Source: Arthrobacter sp. Bi26 (GTDB lineage: Bacteria; Actinomycetota; Actinomycetes; Actinomycetales; Micrococcaceae). From it: a stretch of DNA of 50,353 bases. A program made the position numbers and the translations under genes. How positions within the stretch are numbered: position 1 is the first letter of the stretch; each line of letters opens with the position of its first letter. Below are positions 8,731 to 16,775 of the stretch, in pieces. The notes beneath the pieces are model-generated. The model was not told the origin of the DNA, searched no databases, and saw only the letters and a list, made by a program, of their open reading frames with translations. The stretch spans positions 1 through 50,353 of the forward strand of contig NZ_CAKKMF010000030.1 in assembly GCF_918697925.1 (NCBI RefSeq), in the 5' to 3' direction.

Positions 8731-8865
8731 GGGAACTCCAATTTTGTACAGGGCCGCTGGGTGCGGTCCGCGGTGTCAGCCCCGGGTCACCGGCTGGTTG
8801 CCGGACGGGGGAAACGAGACGGGGGAAACGAACAGTGCGATGCAAACTCCAAGCCTACCGGCCCG

Positions 8866-9831
8866 CTACCGCTTCAGCGCCCCGCGGGGCCAGGGCAGCG
8901 TGGCCAGGATGATGGCGCCGAGCGTCAGCACGGTGCCCAGGACTGTCGGGAGCGCGATCACAGTTCCGGGCACCGGCAGTATCAGGTCCAGTCCGAGGGA
9001 TCCCAGCAGCTGACCGGCGATCATCCCGAGGCCGGTGACCAGCACGCCCAGGCTGCGGACCAGGAGGGCGCCGATGCCGATGAAGATGCAGCCGAGCGGG
9101 CCGCCAAGGTAATACCACCACTGCGCCGGCAGGGGGTTGCCGGCGCCGGCCACCGCGAGTTTGATCAGCCACGCCGCCCACAACAGGGCGGCTCCGGCGA
9201 TGAAGTTCACCAACGTCGCGGCGATGGGGGTGCCATAGTGCACGGTGGCTGTGCCGTTCATGGCCTGCTGGAAACTCATCAGGAACCCGGCCAGGAGCGG
9301 CAGCAGCACGGGCACAAACAACTGCAGCACGGATTCCCCGGCGCTGAACCTGGGCGAGACCGCCCAGGCGACGGCGGCGACGGTGAGCACGCTGCCGAGC
9401 ACCCGGATGCCGGTAATGGGCCTCTTCCCCGCCGGTCCGATCCCCATCCGGTCCACCAGCAGGCCGCTGAGGGTCTGTCCCGTCACGGCGGCCACCGTGA
9501 AGAGGGCGACGCCGAGCAGTCCCACGGTGAAGGACTGGGCGAAGACGAAGACGGCCCCAATGCAGCCGGCCATCACGTAAAAGGGCGGAAACTGCCGCTC
9601 GCGCACGGCCGGCAGGATCCGCGCCAGCCCGGCCCGTCCTTTGGGCAGTGCCAGCGAAATGGCCGTCATCACCACCAGCCCGGTGCTGAAGCTGACGACG
9701 GCGGCGCCGATTCCGTCCCCAAGCGCCACCCCGAGGGCGCCGTTGATCCGGCCCTGGACCGGGATGAACAGTCCGGTCGCGACGGCCATGGGAAGGCCCA
9801 CGATCAGCGGGAGCCGGGGGGTGTGGGTCAT
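8866..9831 (-). CDS. DMT-superfamily transporter (DUF606/YdcZ type)
   Basis: The 321-residue protein has about ten membrane segments arranged as two similar halves. Each half begins with a segment like PVQGRINGALG or MSFQQAMNGTATVHYGTP, which is the DUF606/YdcZ signature; this is the fused double form of a unit often encoded as separate proteins of about 145 residues. Small-molecule export is likely but the substrate is unknown. The ATG at 9831 is chosen because AAGGTGG lies 5 nt upstream; a GTG at 9840 would be part of that ribosome-binding site. It lies 135 bp upstream of glyS on the same strand and is divergent from the S4 gene, only 33 bp away. Confidence 0.88.
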   Translation of the reverse strand: MTHTPRLPLIVGLPMAVATGLFIPVQGRINGALGVALGDGIGAAVVSFSTGLVVMTAISLALPKGRAGLARILPAVRERQFPPFYVMAGCIGAVFVFAQSFTVGLLGVALFTVAAVTGQTLSGLLVDRMGIGPAGKRPITGIRVLGSVLTVAAVAWAVSPRFSAGESVLQLFVPVLLPLLAGFLMSFQQAMNGTATVHYGTPIAATLVNFIAGAALLWAAWLIKLAVAGAGNPLPAQWWYYLGGPLGCIFIGIGALLVRSLGVLVTGLGMIAGQLLGSLGLDLILPVPGTVIALPTVLGTVLTLGAIILATLPWPRGALKR

Positions 9832-9864
9832 TGGTGCCACCTTAGGTCAGGCATCATTGCTTGT

Positions 9865-10101
9865 ATGAGCAATCCGGAATTCGAAGACATCACCATCCGC
9901 GACAGCATGATCCGGCTGGGCCAGCTGCTGAAGCTTGCGAATCTGGTGGAAGACGGTGTGGAGGCCGCAGAACTGATCAAGAACGGGCTGGTCAAGGTCA
10001 ATGGCGAAATCGACGAGCGCCGCGGCCGCCAGCTTCACGACGGCGACACCGTCACCGTGAGCGGCCGGACCGTGCGGATCAGCGCGCCCGCCGCCTCCTA
10101 G
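9865..10101 (+). CDS. RNA-binding S4 domain protein (YbcJ/YaaA-like)
   Basis: The 78-residue protein is a single S4 domain: IRLGQLLKLANLVEDGVEAA, then KNGLVKVNGEIDERRGRQLHDGD, the helix-turn and beta-loop of S4 RNA-binding folds, as in small YbcJ-like proteins. It probably binds structured RNA, such as rRNA; the target is not known. The ATG at 9865 has no Shine-Dalgarno sequence, but CATCAT ends 7 nt upstream, which would fit a leaderless transcript. It is convergent with the carboxylesterase gene; the 51 bp between them hold no convincing hairpin. Confidence 0.9.
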   Translation: MSNPEFEDITIRDSMIRLGQLLKLANLVEDGVEAAELIKNGLVKVNGEIDERRGRQLHDGDTVTVSGRTVRISAPAAS

Positions 10102-10152
10102 CCACCCGAGCGCACCTCATTCATGTGGCGCGCCTGACGTCTACGGGCGCAC

Positions 10153-10809
10153 CTACTTCTTGGAGTTGAGCACCACGTGCGTGAGGAACTCCGAGACGTG
10201 GCCGATTTCCTGCTGGTTGATGCCGTGCCACATGCCCGTGTAAAGGACCTTGGTGAGCTTCACGTGCTTGCGGACCCAGCCGATGGTGTAGTCAATCTTG
10301 TCTGCGGTGATCGCCGGGTCCTGCTGGTCCCGGCCCCAGAACAGCGGCACGGTGCCGTCCAGTTCGCCGTCGCGGAAGCTGGGGTCCTCGCCGGCGTCGA
10401 CGACAAACCCTGACAGGCCGACGACGGCGGCGAAGTCAGCCGGCCGCTGCCGCAGCAACGTGGTGGCCATGGCCATGCCCATCGAGAACCCCAGCAGCGT
10501 CACCGACGGGTGGTTGGCTTTGACGCCGTCGAGCCAGTCCTGGACATACGCGGCGGCGACCTTGACGGCGTCGAGCGAATAGTCAATGGACGCTGTCAGC
10601 GGGAACCATGTGAAGCCCGGGCCCATGGGAAGCGGGGCGCGCAACGAGGCCACTGCGAAATCCTGCGGGAGCATCTCCGCCAGGCTGAGCAGATCCTGTT
10701 CGTTGGCGCCGTAGCCATGCAGCAGGACCAGCAACGGTTTGCCGGCCCGCTCCTGCTCCGGCTTGGACCAAAGAACGACAGGGGCCGGGAGGGCATCAGC
10801 GTGAGTCAT
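10153..10809 (-). CDS. Alpha/beta hydrolase, phospholipase/carboxylesterase family
   Basis: The 218-residue protein belongs to the small carboxylesterase/phospholipase family (acyl-protein thioesterase-like). It has the oxyanion segment LLHGYGANEQDLL, the nucleophile elbow GFSMGMAMA, an acidic residue in WGRDQQDPAI and a histidine near MWHGINQQEIGH. The size is typical. The ATG at 10809 has no Shine-Dalgarno sequence, but AAGAAT (10816-10821) lies 6 nt upstream, suggesting leaderless transcription. The GTTACC-N4-GGTAAC palindrome at 10825-10840 lies directly behind this -10 element. It is divergent from a GDSL hydrolase. Substrate unknown. Confidence 0.9.
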   Translation of the reverse strand: MTHADALPAPVVLWSKPEQERAGKPLLVLLHGYGANEQDLLSLAEMLPQDFAVASLRAPLPMGPGFTWFPLTASIDYSLDAVKVAAAYVQDWLDGVKANHPSVTLLGFSMGMAMATTLLRQRPADFAAVVGLSGFVVDAGEDPSFRDGELDGTVPLFWGRDQQDPAITADKIDYTIGWVRKHVKLTKVLYTGMWHGINQQEIGHVSEFLTHVVLNSKK

Positions 10810-10824
10810 GGAACCATTCTTACA

Positions 10825-10840
10825 GTTACCCAGCGGTAAC
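10825..10840. promoter_or_regulatory. Candidate operator GTTACC-N4-GGTAAC (copy 1)
   Basis: Perfect 6-bp inverted repeat with spacer CAGC, in the divergent region between the carboxylesterase and GDSL hydrolase genes. It occupies the spacer/-35 zone of the esterase promoter. The same palindrome with spacer GACG is at 48568-48583 in an equivalent position. The size and symmetry suit a dimeric repressor such as a TetR-family protein; the regulator is not in this window as far as I can see. Confidence 0.6.
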
Positions 10841-10885
10841 AACCTACGGTGGCGTAGCTTAACGTGAACAGTGCAGGATATGGGG

Positions 10886-11767
10886 GTGAGCGAAACCGAA
10901 GCCATGGAAAATTCACCGGACCCCTCAGCCGACACCGTCGTAACCCACCCGTGGACCCGCTATGTGGCCATGGGCGACTCTTTCACGGAAGGCATCGGCG
11001 ACCCTGAACCGGCCAGCCCGGGCGGCCACCGGGGCTGGGCAGACCGGGTCGCCGAGGAACTCAGCCGCGGGCACAACGACTTCGCGTACGCCAACCTGGC
11101 CGTCCGCGGCCGGCTCCTGCAGCAGATCGTGGACCAGCAGATGGCGCACTGTCTGTCCCTCAAGCCGGATCTCATCACGCTCTCCGCCGGCGGCAACGAC
11201 CTCATCCGCCCGGGCGGGGATCCGGACGTGCTGGCCGAAAAGCTGGACTCGGTGGTGCAGATCCTGAGCCTGGGCGGCGCCACCGTGGTCCTGTTCAACG
11301 GCCCTGACACGGGCTCCACGGTGCTGGGCCGGATCCGCAGCAAGGTGGCCATCTACAACGAGAACCTGCGTACCATCGCCGCGCGCCACGACGCCGTGAT
11401 CGCGGACATGTGGTCCCTGCGCCAGCTCAATGACCCGCAGATGTGGAATGCTGACCGGCTGCACTTCTCACCGCTGGGCCACCACACCATCGCGGCCATG
11501 GTGCTGGACTCGCTGAACGTCGAGCACACCCTCCGGCCCCTCGCCCCCAAACCGCTGCCGCAACGCGGTTGGCGCGAGGCGCGCAGCGGCGACCTTGTGT
11601 GGGCCAAGGAGTATTTTGTCCCCTGGGTGGTGCGGCGGCTGCGGCACCGCTCCTCGGGCGACGGCGTGACGGCCAAGCGGCCCCTGGCCGGCCCGGTGTT
11701 CGGTCCCGGCGTTCCGCTCGGCTCCGGCGAAGGTCCGCCCGGCGCCGAGGATGCGGTGCGGTCCTGA
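10886..11767 (+). CDS. SGNH/GDSL-family hydrolase
   Basis: The 293-residue protein has the SGNH blocks: AMGDSFTEGIGDP (block I, nucleophile Ser), ANLAVRG (block II Gly), AGGNDLI (block III Asn) and DRLHFSPLGHHTIA (block V Asp/His). These are esterases or lipases with a flexible active site. The last 90 residues or so are an Arg/Pro/Gly-rich tail with no known domain. GTG at 10886 is preferred because AGGA lies 7 nt upstream; GTG 10871 and ATG 10880 are in frame but badly placed. No signal peptide is visible, so it is probably intracellular. It is divergent from the carboxylesterase, sharing the palindromic control region. Confidence 0.9.
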   Translation: MSETEAMENSPDPSADTVVTHPWTRYVAMGDSFTEGIGDPEPASPGGHRGWADRVAEELSRGHNDFAYANLAVRGRLLQQIVDQQMAHCLSLKPDLITLSAGGNDLIRPGGDPDVLAEKLDSVVQILSLGGATVVLFNGPDTGSTVLGRIRSKVAIYNENLRTIAARHDAVIADMWSLRQLNDPQMWNADRLHFSPLGHHTIAAMVLDSLNVEHTLRPLAPKPLPQRGWREARSGDLVWAKEYFVPWVVRRLRHRSSGDGVTAKRPLAGPVFGPGVPLGSGEGPPGAEDAVRS

Positions 11768-11857
11768 GCCTGCGGGGCATAAGCTGGAAGAACACTTCTC
11801 CGGCCCTATAGATGAGCCCGCAGATGAGAAGGCCCAGCAGCTGAAAGGCCCCATACC

Positions 11858-12415
11858 GTGAGCAGCATGTTCTTCTGGATCATCGTGTTGTCGTTCCTGA
11901 TTCCCGTGGCCATGCGCCTCTACCGCAGGTCCGCCCGCGGCCGGAACCAGGGCACGCCGGGGCAATTCGGCGGGTTCCCCGGAAACCAGAACAACCCCGG
12001 CAACCAGGGCAACCAGCCGCGGGACGGCTACACACAGCAGGACTACTTTGGTGGCTTCGGCCAGCTGGGCGCCCCGAGGCAGCCGGGACCGGGCAACGAG
12101 CCGTACCCCAGTCCCCGGTTCCCCAACCAGCCGTTCCCGAACCAGCCGTACCCCGGTCAGCAGTACCCGGGTCCGGCCGGCTACCAGTCCCCCGTTCCCT
12201 ACGAGGACAGCCCTGAGTACCTGAACAACCCTCCGCAGCGGCACGAACCGGCGCCGGCAGCCGGACAGCCGCAGACTCCCGAGGTGCCCCAGGCGCCGTC
12301 GCCAGCGCAGGGCTACCGTGCCCGCAAGCTGGCCGAACTCGACCAGCAGTACAGCGACGGCAAGCTGTCCATGGAGGACTACATGGCCCAGCGCGCTGAA
12401 ATCATGAAGGGCTAG
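11858..12415 (+). CDS. SHOCT-domain membrane-anchored protein
   Basis: The 185-residue protein has an N-terminal membrane helix (MFFWIIVLSFLIPVAM), a basic stop-transfer patch (RRSARGR), a long Gly/Asn/Pro/Gln-rich linker with repeated PNQP, YPGQ and GNQ units (about residues 35-145), and a C-terminal SHOCT helix pair (KLAELDQQYSDGKLSMEDY, then AQRAEIMKG). SHOCT domains are short oligomerisation modules of unknown function. GTG start with AAAGG about 9 nt upstream; TATAGA at 11807 may be a -10 element. It overlaps the convergent isochorismatase-like gene by four bases. Function unknown. Confidence 0.82.
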   Translation: MSSMFFWIIVLSFLIPVAMRLYRRSARGRNQGTPGQFGGFPGNQNNPGNQGNQPRDGYTQQDYFGGFGQLGAPRQPGPGNEPYPSPRFPNQPFPNQPYPGQQYPGPAGYQSPVPYEDSPEYLNNPPQRHEPAPAAGQPQTPEVPQAPSPAQGYRARKLAELDQQYSDGKLSMEDYMAQRAEIMKG

Positions 12416-12978
12416 GCTCCTGCAGGGCTAGCGAAGTCGACGTCGGCTGCGTTGACCGTTCCGGCCGTCCGCCCGGGAGCCTTGTGGTACTGCCAGTACA
12501 AATTGGTGTGGGCCACCACCAGCTCCGGCGGCGGTGCGCCAAATTCGGTCAGGTCCTCGGTGGTGTGGGCGTCGGCGACCAGCGTGACATCGTAGCCGCG
12601 GGTGATCGCGCCGTGGAGGGTGGAGCGAATGCACTCGTCGGTCTGCGCACCGGCCAGGAAGAAGCGGCCGATGCCGCGGGCGGCCAGCACGGCCTCCAGG
12701 TCGGTCGCCTCGAACGCGTCGCTGTACTCCTTCGCCACGAGCGGCTCTGAATCGCGCCGCGCGAGCTCCGGCACATACTGCCAGCCGTCGCTGCCGCGCG
12801 GGAGTTCCTCGCCGTTGTGCTGCACCCAGACGACGTCAACCCCGGCGCCGCGCGCCTTGTCCACGAGGGCGGCGATGGTCGCGACGACGTCGTTACGGCG
12901 GTAAGCCTCCGCGACGACGCCGACCTGCATGTCGACGACGAGCAGTGCCGTGTTGGGGCGGTTGATGAGCGTGGTCAT
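12412..12978 (-). CDS. Isochorismatase-family cysteine hydrolase
   Basis: The 188-residue protein has the family triad: Asp16 in LLVVDMQ, Lys83 in VAKEYSDAF and the nucleophile Cys116 in GAQTDECIRST. The family includes isochorismatases, nicotinamidases and other amidases that work through a cysteine thioester. True isochorismatases (EntB) lack the Cys, so an amide or N-carbamoyl substrate is more likely, though unknown. Length is typical. It ends four bases inside the convergent SHOCT gene. Upstream is a 69-bp inverted repeat that could end mmsA transcription. Confidence 0.9.
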   Translation of the reverse strand: MTTLINRPNTALLVVDMQVGVVAEAYRRNDVVATIAALVDKARGAGVDVVWVQHNGEELPRGSDGWQYVPELARRDSEPLVAKEYSDAFEATDLEAVLAARGIGRFFLAGAQTDECIRSTLHGAITRGYDVTLVADAHTTEDLTEFGAPPPELVVAHTNLYWQYHKAPGRTAGTVNAADVDFASPAGA

Positions 12979-13033
12979 GGTGCCTCCCGGATCGTGGCCC
13001 TCCCTGCCTGCCTACTCTAATCCCGGAGCCGGA

Positions 13034-13102
13034 AAGCAACGAGGGGCCACTTGCGGCCCATGATCCGGTGCCGGATGGGCGCGAAGTGACCCCGCGTTGC
13101 TT
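13034..13102. repeat. Imperfect inverted repeat/terminator with AGCAACGCGGGGTCA-type arms
   Basis: AAGCAACGAGGGGCCACTT on the left faces AAGTGACCCCGCGTTGCTT on the right, two mismatches in 19, with further pairing inside (GCCCAT and ATGGGC). It lies 14 bp after the mmsA stop on the minus strand and can act as its terminator. The right-arm string TGACCCCGCGTTGCT recurs exactly, inverted, at 39231-39245, so this is probably one member of a dispersed intergenic repeat family. Confidence 0.65.
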
Positions 13103-13116
13103 GGAGCGGTGAAGTG

Positions 13117-14601
13117 TCAGTCGACCTGGGGGAAGCCGAGGTCGATCACCGAGGTGGACGGGTCCGGCCAGCGGGTGGTGACAACCTTGCCGCGGGTGTA
13201 GAAGCGGATGCTCTCCGGGCCGTACATGTGGGTGTCGCCGAAGAGGGAGTTCTTCCAGCCGCCGAAGGAGAACGTGCCCACCGGCACCGGGATGGGCACG
13301 TTGACGCCCACCATGCCGGCCTCGACGTCGAATTCGAACTGCCGGGCGGCGCCGCCGTCGCGGGTGAAGATCGCCACGCCGTTGCCGAACTCGTTGTCGT
13401 TGACCAGCTTCACGGCGTCGGCGTACGTCTCGACACGGACCACCGAGAGGACGGGGCCGAAGATCTCGTCGTCGTAGACCTTCATGCCGGGCTTGACGTG
13501 GTCGATCAGGCTCACGCCGATGAAGAAGCCGTTGGAGTCGAATTCGTGCTCGCGGCCGTCCACCACCACGGTGGCGCCTTCGTTGGCCGCGCCGGCAACG
13601 TAGGAGGCCACCTTGTCACGGTGCTCGGCTGTGATGAGCGGGCCCATCTGGGAGGCCGGGTCCGTGCCCGGGCCGATGGTTAGCGTGGCCATGCGGGTGC
13701 TGATCGCGTCCACCAGTTCATCGGCGATGCTGCCGACGGCGACCAGGACACTGACTGCCATGCAGCGCTCCCCGGCGGAACCGTAGGCGGCCGAGACAGC
13801 GGCGTCCGCGGCCATGTTGAGGTCCGCATCGGGCAGGACCACCATGTGGTTCTTCGCGCCTCCCAGGGCCTGGACGCGCTTGCCGTGATCGGCGGCGCGC
13901 TGGTAGATGGACTGCGCGATCGGCGTCGAGCCGACAAAGCTGATCGCCTTGACGTCCGGGTGTTCCAGCAGCACGTCCACGGCCTCCTTGTCGCCGTGGA
14001 CCACGTTGAGCACGCCCGCCGGCAGTCCGGCCTCGGCGAAGATCTGGGCGATGAAGATGGCGGAGGACGGGTCCTTTTCGCTGGGCTTGAGCAACACGGT
14101 GTTGCCGCAGGCCAGGGCGCTGCCGATCATCCACAACGGCACCATGGCGGGGAAGTTGAACGGCGTGATGCAGGCGACGACGCCGACCGGCTGGCGGACC
14201 GAGTGGACATCGACGCCGCCGGAGACCTGCTCGGAGCGCTCGCCCTTAAGCATGTGGGCCAGCCCGGTGGCGAATTCGATGTTCTCCAGGCCGCGGGTGA
14301 TTTCACCTTCCGCATCCGAGAGGACCTTGCCGTGCTCGCTGGTCAGCAGGGCCGCCAGTTCGGGCCGGCGCTGCATGAGCAGTTCACGGACCTTGAAGAA
14401 AATGCCGGTGCGCTTGGCCAGGCTCGTGGCGCGCCAGCCGGGCAGGGCGGCGCGGGCGGCCGCGACGGCCTCCTCGACGCGGGCGGCGGAGGCCAGGGCG
14501 ACCTCTTTCTCCTGCTCGCCGGTGGCGGGGTTGAAGACGGGGCCGAAGCGCTCGGCGTCGGAAATCAGGGCGCCGTTGATGTAGTGCGGAATGCGTTCCA
14601 T
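13117..14601 (-). CDS. mmsA: CoA-acylating methylmalonate-semialdehyde dehydrogenase
   Basis: The 494-residue aldehyde dehydrogenase oxidises methylmalonate (and malonate) semialdehyde to propionyl-CoA (acetyl-CoA) with NAD and CoA, releasing CO2, at the end of valine catabolism and in inositol catabolism. The nucleophile is Cys280 in GERCMA; PFNFPAMVPLWM and KPSEKDP are typical of the MmsA branch, and FVGSTPIA is the NAD-binding glycine motif. Length is normal. It lies 77 bp downstream of mmsB on the same strand; that gap holds CAGGGCC and GGCCCTG as a weak inverted repeat. Pairing with mmsB points to valine degradation rather than inositol. Confidence 0.95.
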   Translation of the reverse strand: MERIPHYINGALISDAERFGPVFNPATGEQEKEVALASAARVEEAVAAARAALPGWRATSLAKRTGIFFKVRELLMQRRPELAALLTSEHGKVLSDAEGEITRGLENIEFATGLAHMLKGERSEQVSGGVDVHSVRQPVGVVACITPFNFPAMVPLWMIGSALACGNTVLLKPSEKDPSSAIFIAQIFAEAGLPAGVLNVVHGDKEAVDVLLEHPDVKAISFVGSTPIAQSIYQRAADHGKRVQALGGAKNHMVVLPDADLNMAADAAVSAAYGSAGERCMAVSVLVAVGSIADELVDAISTRMATLTIGPGTDPASQMGPLITAEHRDKVASYVAGAANEGATVVVDGREHEFDSNGFFIGVSLIDHVKPGMKVYDDEIFGPVLSVVRVETYADAVKLVNDNEFGNGVAIFTRDGGAARQFEFDVEAGMVGVNVPIPVPVGTFSFGGWKNSLFGDTHMYGPESIRFYTRGKVVTTRWPDPSTSVIDLGFPQVD

Positions 14602-14678
14602 GGGGTGGGTCTCTTTCGTGAAGGGCAGGGCCGTGAAGTTGTGGGCCCTGAAGGATTGCGTGCTGTTGGGCAGGGCGC

Positions 14679-15581
14679 CTAGTTGGCGGGGTCGAGCGTG
14701 CCGTCGACGAGCTTGACGATCATCGAGCAGTCCTGGCCGGATTGGCCAGAGTCGATGAGCCGCTGGAAGAGCTGCTGGACGTGCTCGCCGATTTCCAGCG
14801 GGGTGCCGGTGTCGCGCGCGGCGCTGATGGCCAGGCCAATGTCTTTGTTGGCCAGCTCCGTGGTGAAGGTCGGGGCGAAGTCGTTGTTGGATGCCGCGGT
14901 GGGCACGACACCGGCCACGGGGTACCAGGTGCGCAGCGCCCAGCTGTCGCCGGAGGAGACCGACGCGATGTCCCAGAAGACCTGCTTGTCCAGGCCGAGG
15001 CGGTCGGCGAGGACTGCGCCCTCGGCGGTGGAGGCGAGGTTGATGAAGAGCATGAGGTTGTTGCAGATCTTCGCGGCCTGGCCGGTGGTGGCGCCGCCGG
15101 TGGGGATGATGTTCGCCGCCATGGGTCGGATGTATTCGGTGGCCTCGGCAACCGCGCCGGCCTCGCCGCCGATCATGAACGTCAAGGTGGCGGCCTTTGC
15201 GCCGCTCATGCCGCCCGAGACGGGCGCGTCGACAAAGCGGAAGCCGGCGGCAGCGGCGGCGTCGTGCAGGGCCTGCGCGGAGGCAATATCGATCGTGGAG
15301 GAATCCACCAGCAGGGTCCGGGTGTCCGCGTGGGCCAGGACGCCGTCCTCGCCCAGATACACGGCGCGGGCGTGCTCGCCCTTGGGGAGCATGGTGAAGA
15401 CGACGTCGGCGCCGTCGACGGCCTCGGCGATGCTGCCTGCGGCCTTGACTCCCCCGGCCTCGGCGGCAGCAACGGCTGCGGTGTTGAGATCGAAGCCGCG
15501 GACCTCATGTCCGGCGTTCGAGAGGTTGACGGACATGGACCCGCCCATGTTTCCGAGTCCGATCCAGGCGATGACTGCCAT
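14679..15581 (-). CDS. mmsB: 3-hydroxyisobutyrate dehydrogenase
   Basis: The 300-residue protein is a beta-hydroxyacid dehydrogenase: GLGNMGGSM is the NAD-binding start, DAPVSGGMSGA the substrate-binding signature, and the Lys in GQAAKICNN is the catalytic base. It oxidises 3-hydroxyisobutyrate to methylmalonate semialdehyde, the substrate of MmsA encoded downstream. It is the first gene of the mmsB-mmsA transcript and is divergent from a LysR regulator across 197 bp containing a TGTGCA-CAAA-TGCACA palindrome. Related tartronate-semialdehyde reductases are excluded mainly by the mmsA neighbour. Confidence 0.93.
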   Translation of the reverse strand: MAVIAWIGLGNMGGSMSVNLSNAGHEVRGFDLNTAAVAAAEAGGVKAAGSIAEAVDGADVVFTMLPKGEHARAVYLGEDGVLAHADTRTLLVDSSTIDIASAQALHDAAAAAGFRFVDAPVSGGMSGAKAATLTFMIGGEAGAVAEATEYIRPMAANIIPTGGATTGQAAKICNNLMLFINLASTAEGAVLADRLGLDKQVFWDIASVSSGDSWALRTWYPVAGVVPTAASNNDFAPTFTTELANKDIGLAISAARDTGTPLEIGEHVQQLFQRLIDSGQSGQDCSMIVKLVDGTLDPAN

Positions 15582-15706
15582 GGCTTAAGCTCCTTTGCTT
15601 GATGTGCTGCCGGGCGCTCCGGGCTGAAAGCCGAAACCCCGGCATCCCTGTGTCCACCATCACACCCCTGATAGAGTGCAATCAAGGGAAAAAATCACAG
15701 ATGCCA

Positions 15707-15722
15707 TGTGCACAAATGCACA
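15707..15722. promoter_or_regulatory. Candidate LysR operator upstream of mmsB and lysR
   Basis: TGTGCA-CAAA-TGCACA is a perfect inverted repeat of LysR type (T-N11-A core), 57 bp before the LysR start and 126 bp before mmsB. A 14-nt string differing at one position lies at 18297-18310 upstream of the MHS transporter. Autoregulation and control of mmsBA by the adjacent LysR protein are the natural reading. Confidence 0.6.
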
Positions 15723-15778
15723 CTGGCGGCGCTGCCTACCCATATCCGTTGACGACACTCGCTGAAGAGGGGACAAAA

Positions 15779-16684
15779 GTGGACCTGCGCCGGCTTCCGA
15801 GCCCCGATGACCTGCTGATCCTGCTGACCGTGGCGCGGTTGGGCCGGTTCAACGCGGTGGCGGAGACGCTCGGCACCACGCACACCACCATCTCCCGCCG
15901 CGTCCTGGCCCTGGACAAGCAGCTCGGCGGCCGGACGCTGGAACGCAGCCCGCACGGCTGGGAGCTGACCGAGCTCGGCAGCCAGGCCGTCGCGGCCGCG
16001 GAGGCCATCGAGGGCACTCTCGGTGCCCTGTCCAGCAGCATTGCCCGCTCCGGCGACGTGGTCTCCGGCCTTGTCCGGATCAGCACCCCGGACGGCTTCG
16101 GCGCCGAATTCCTGGCCCCGGCCCTCGTGCGGCTGCAGCGGGCGAATCCGCTGCTCAACGTTGAGCTGCTCAGCGCCACACGCAAGGTGAGCCAAAACCG
16201 CTCCGGCGTGGACCTGGAAGTGGTGGTGGGCAACATGGACACCGCAAACGCCCAGGCCATCTTCCTGAGCAACTATTTCCTCAGGCTGTACGCCAGTCCC
16301 GGATATGCCCAGGAGCACGGGCTTCCGGCAACGCTCGACGACGTCCGCCAGCACGGCTTTGTCTCCTACGTGGAATCGGCGCTCCAGGTGGCCGAGCTGG
16401 GGCACCGCTCCACGCAGCTGCCGGTGCCGCGGTCCAGCTTCCAGGCCACAAGCGTCTTCGCCCAGCTCGAAGCCGTCCGGCGGGGCGCCGGGATAGGCCT
16501 GCTCCCCAACTTCCTGGTGGCCGGAAGCCCCGATTTCCTGCCCGTCCTGCCGGACGACTTCCAGCGCCAGCTGCCCATCTGGGCAGTGGCCAGGCCCGAG
16601 TCGCTGCGTTCCGCCCCCGTCCGTGCCGTGCTGGAGGCGATCCGGACCGAGATTGCCGACCGCCAGGCGGTCCTGGCGGGCTGA
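15779..16684 (+). CDS. LysR-family transcriptional regulator, divergent from mmsBA
   Basis: The 301-residue protein has an N-terminal winged helix-turn-helix (FNAVAETLGTTHTTISRRVLALDKQLGG) and a LysR substrate-binding domain from about residue 90. The GTG at 15779 is chosen because GAAGAGGGG lies 6 nt upstream and the protein then starts just before the HTH. It is divergent from mmsBA and convergent with the MHS transporter gene, so it probably controls both, with a valine-pathway intermediate as inducer (inferred). The stop codon lies inside an 18-bp-period tandem duplication. Confidence 0.9.
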   Translation: MDLRRLPSPDDLLILLTVARLGRFNAVAETLGTTHTTISRRVLALDKQLGGRTLERSPHGWELTELGSQAVAAAEAIEGTLGALSSSIARSGDVVSGLVRISTPDGFGAEFLAPALVRLQRANPLLNVELLSATRKVSQNRSGVDLEVVVGNMDTANAQAIFLSNYFLRLYASPGYAQEHGLPATLDDVRQHGFVSYVESALQVAELGHRSTQLPVPRSSFQATSVFAQLEAVRRGAGIGLLPNFLVAGSPDFLPVLPDDFQRQLPIWAVARPESLRSAPVRAVLEAIRTEIADRQAVLAG

Positions 16685-16705
16685 GCCGCCCTGGCGGGCT
16701 GAGCC
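16672..16705. repeat. Tandem duplication spanning the LysR stop codon
   Basis: CCTGGCGGGCTGAGCC occurs at 16672-16687 and 16690-16705. The TGA stop lies in the first copy; the second carries a silent duplicate in the 3' region. Confidence 0.75.
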
Positions 16706-16714
16706 TGCCGGCAC

Positions 16715-16765
16715 ACACGGCAACAGCCCGGGCCCCGCAGTGCGGGACCCGGGCTGTTGCCGTGT
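16715..16765. terminator. Long bidirectional terminator hairpin
   Basis: Two 25-nt arms, identical as inverted repeats except one position, start ACACGGCAACAGCCCGGG and close on a tiny loop around AGT. It sits exactly between the convergent LysR and MHS transporter genes. The GTGTTAGT after it is only weakly T-rich. Confidence 0.85.
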
Positions 16766-16775
16766 TAGTCCGTTG

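Noticed and set aside
8731..8865. T-box or glycine riboswitch before glyS
   Set aside because: No conserved specifier, T-box bulge or glycine-aptamer sequence is visible in the 135 bp.
9843..9853. TTAGGTCAGGC as an iron-box half-site before the S4 gene
   Set aside because: The second half does not match (about 11 of 19), so chance is likely.
7840..10101. 753-codon plus-strand frame over glyS and the DMT gene
   Set aside because: It is an antisense shadow of two convincing genes; only its last 78 codons (the S4 protein) are real.
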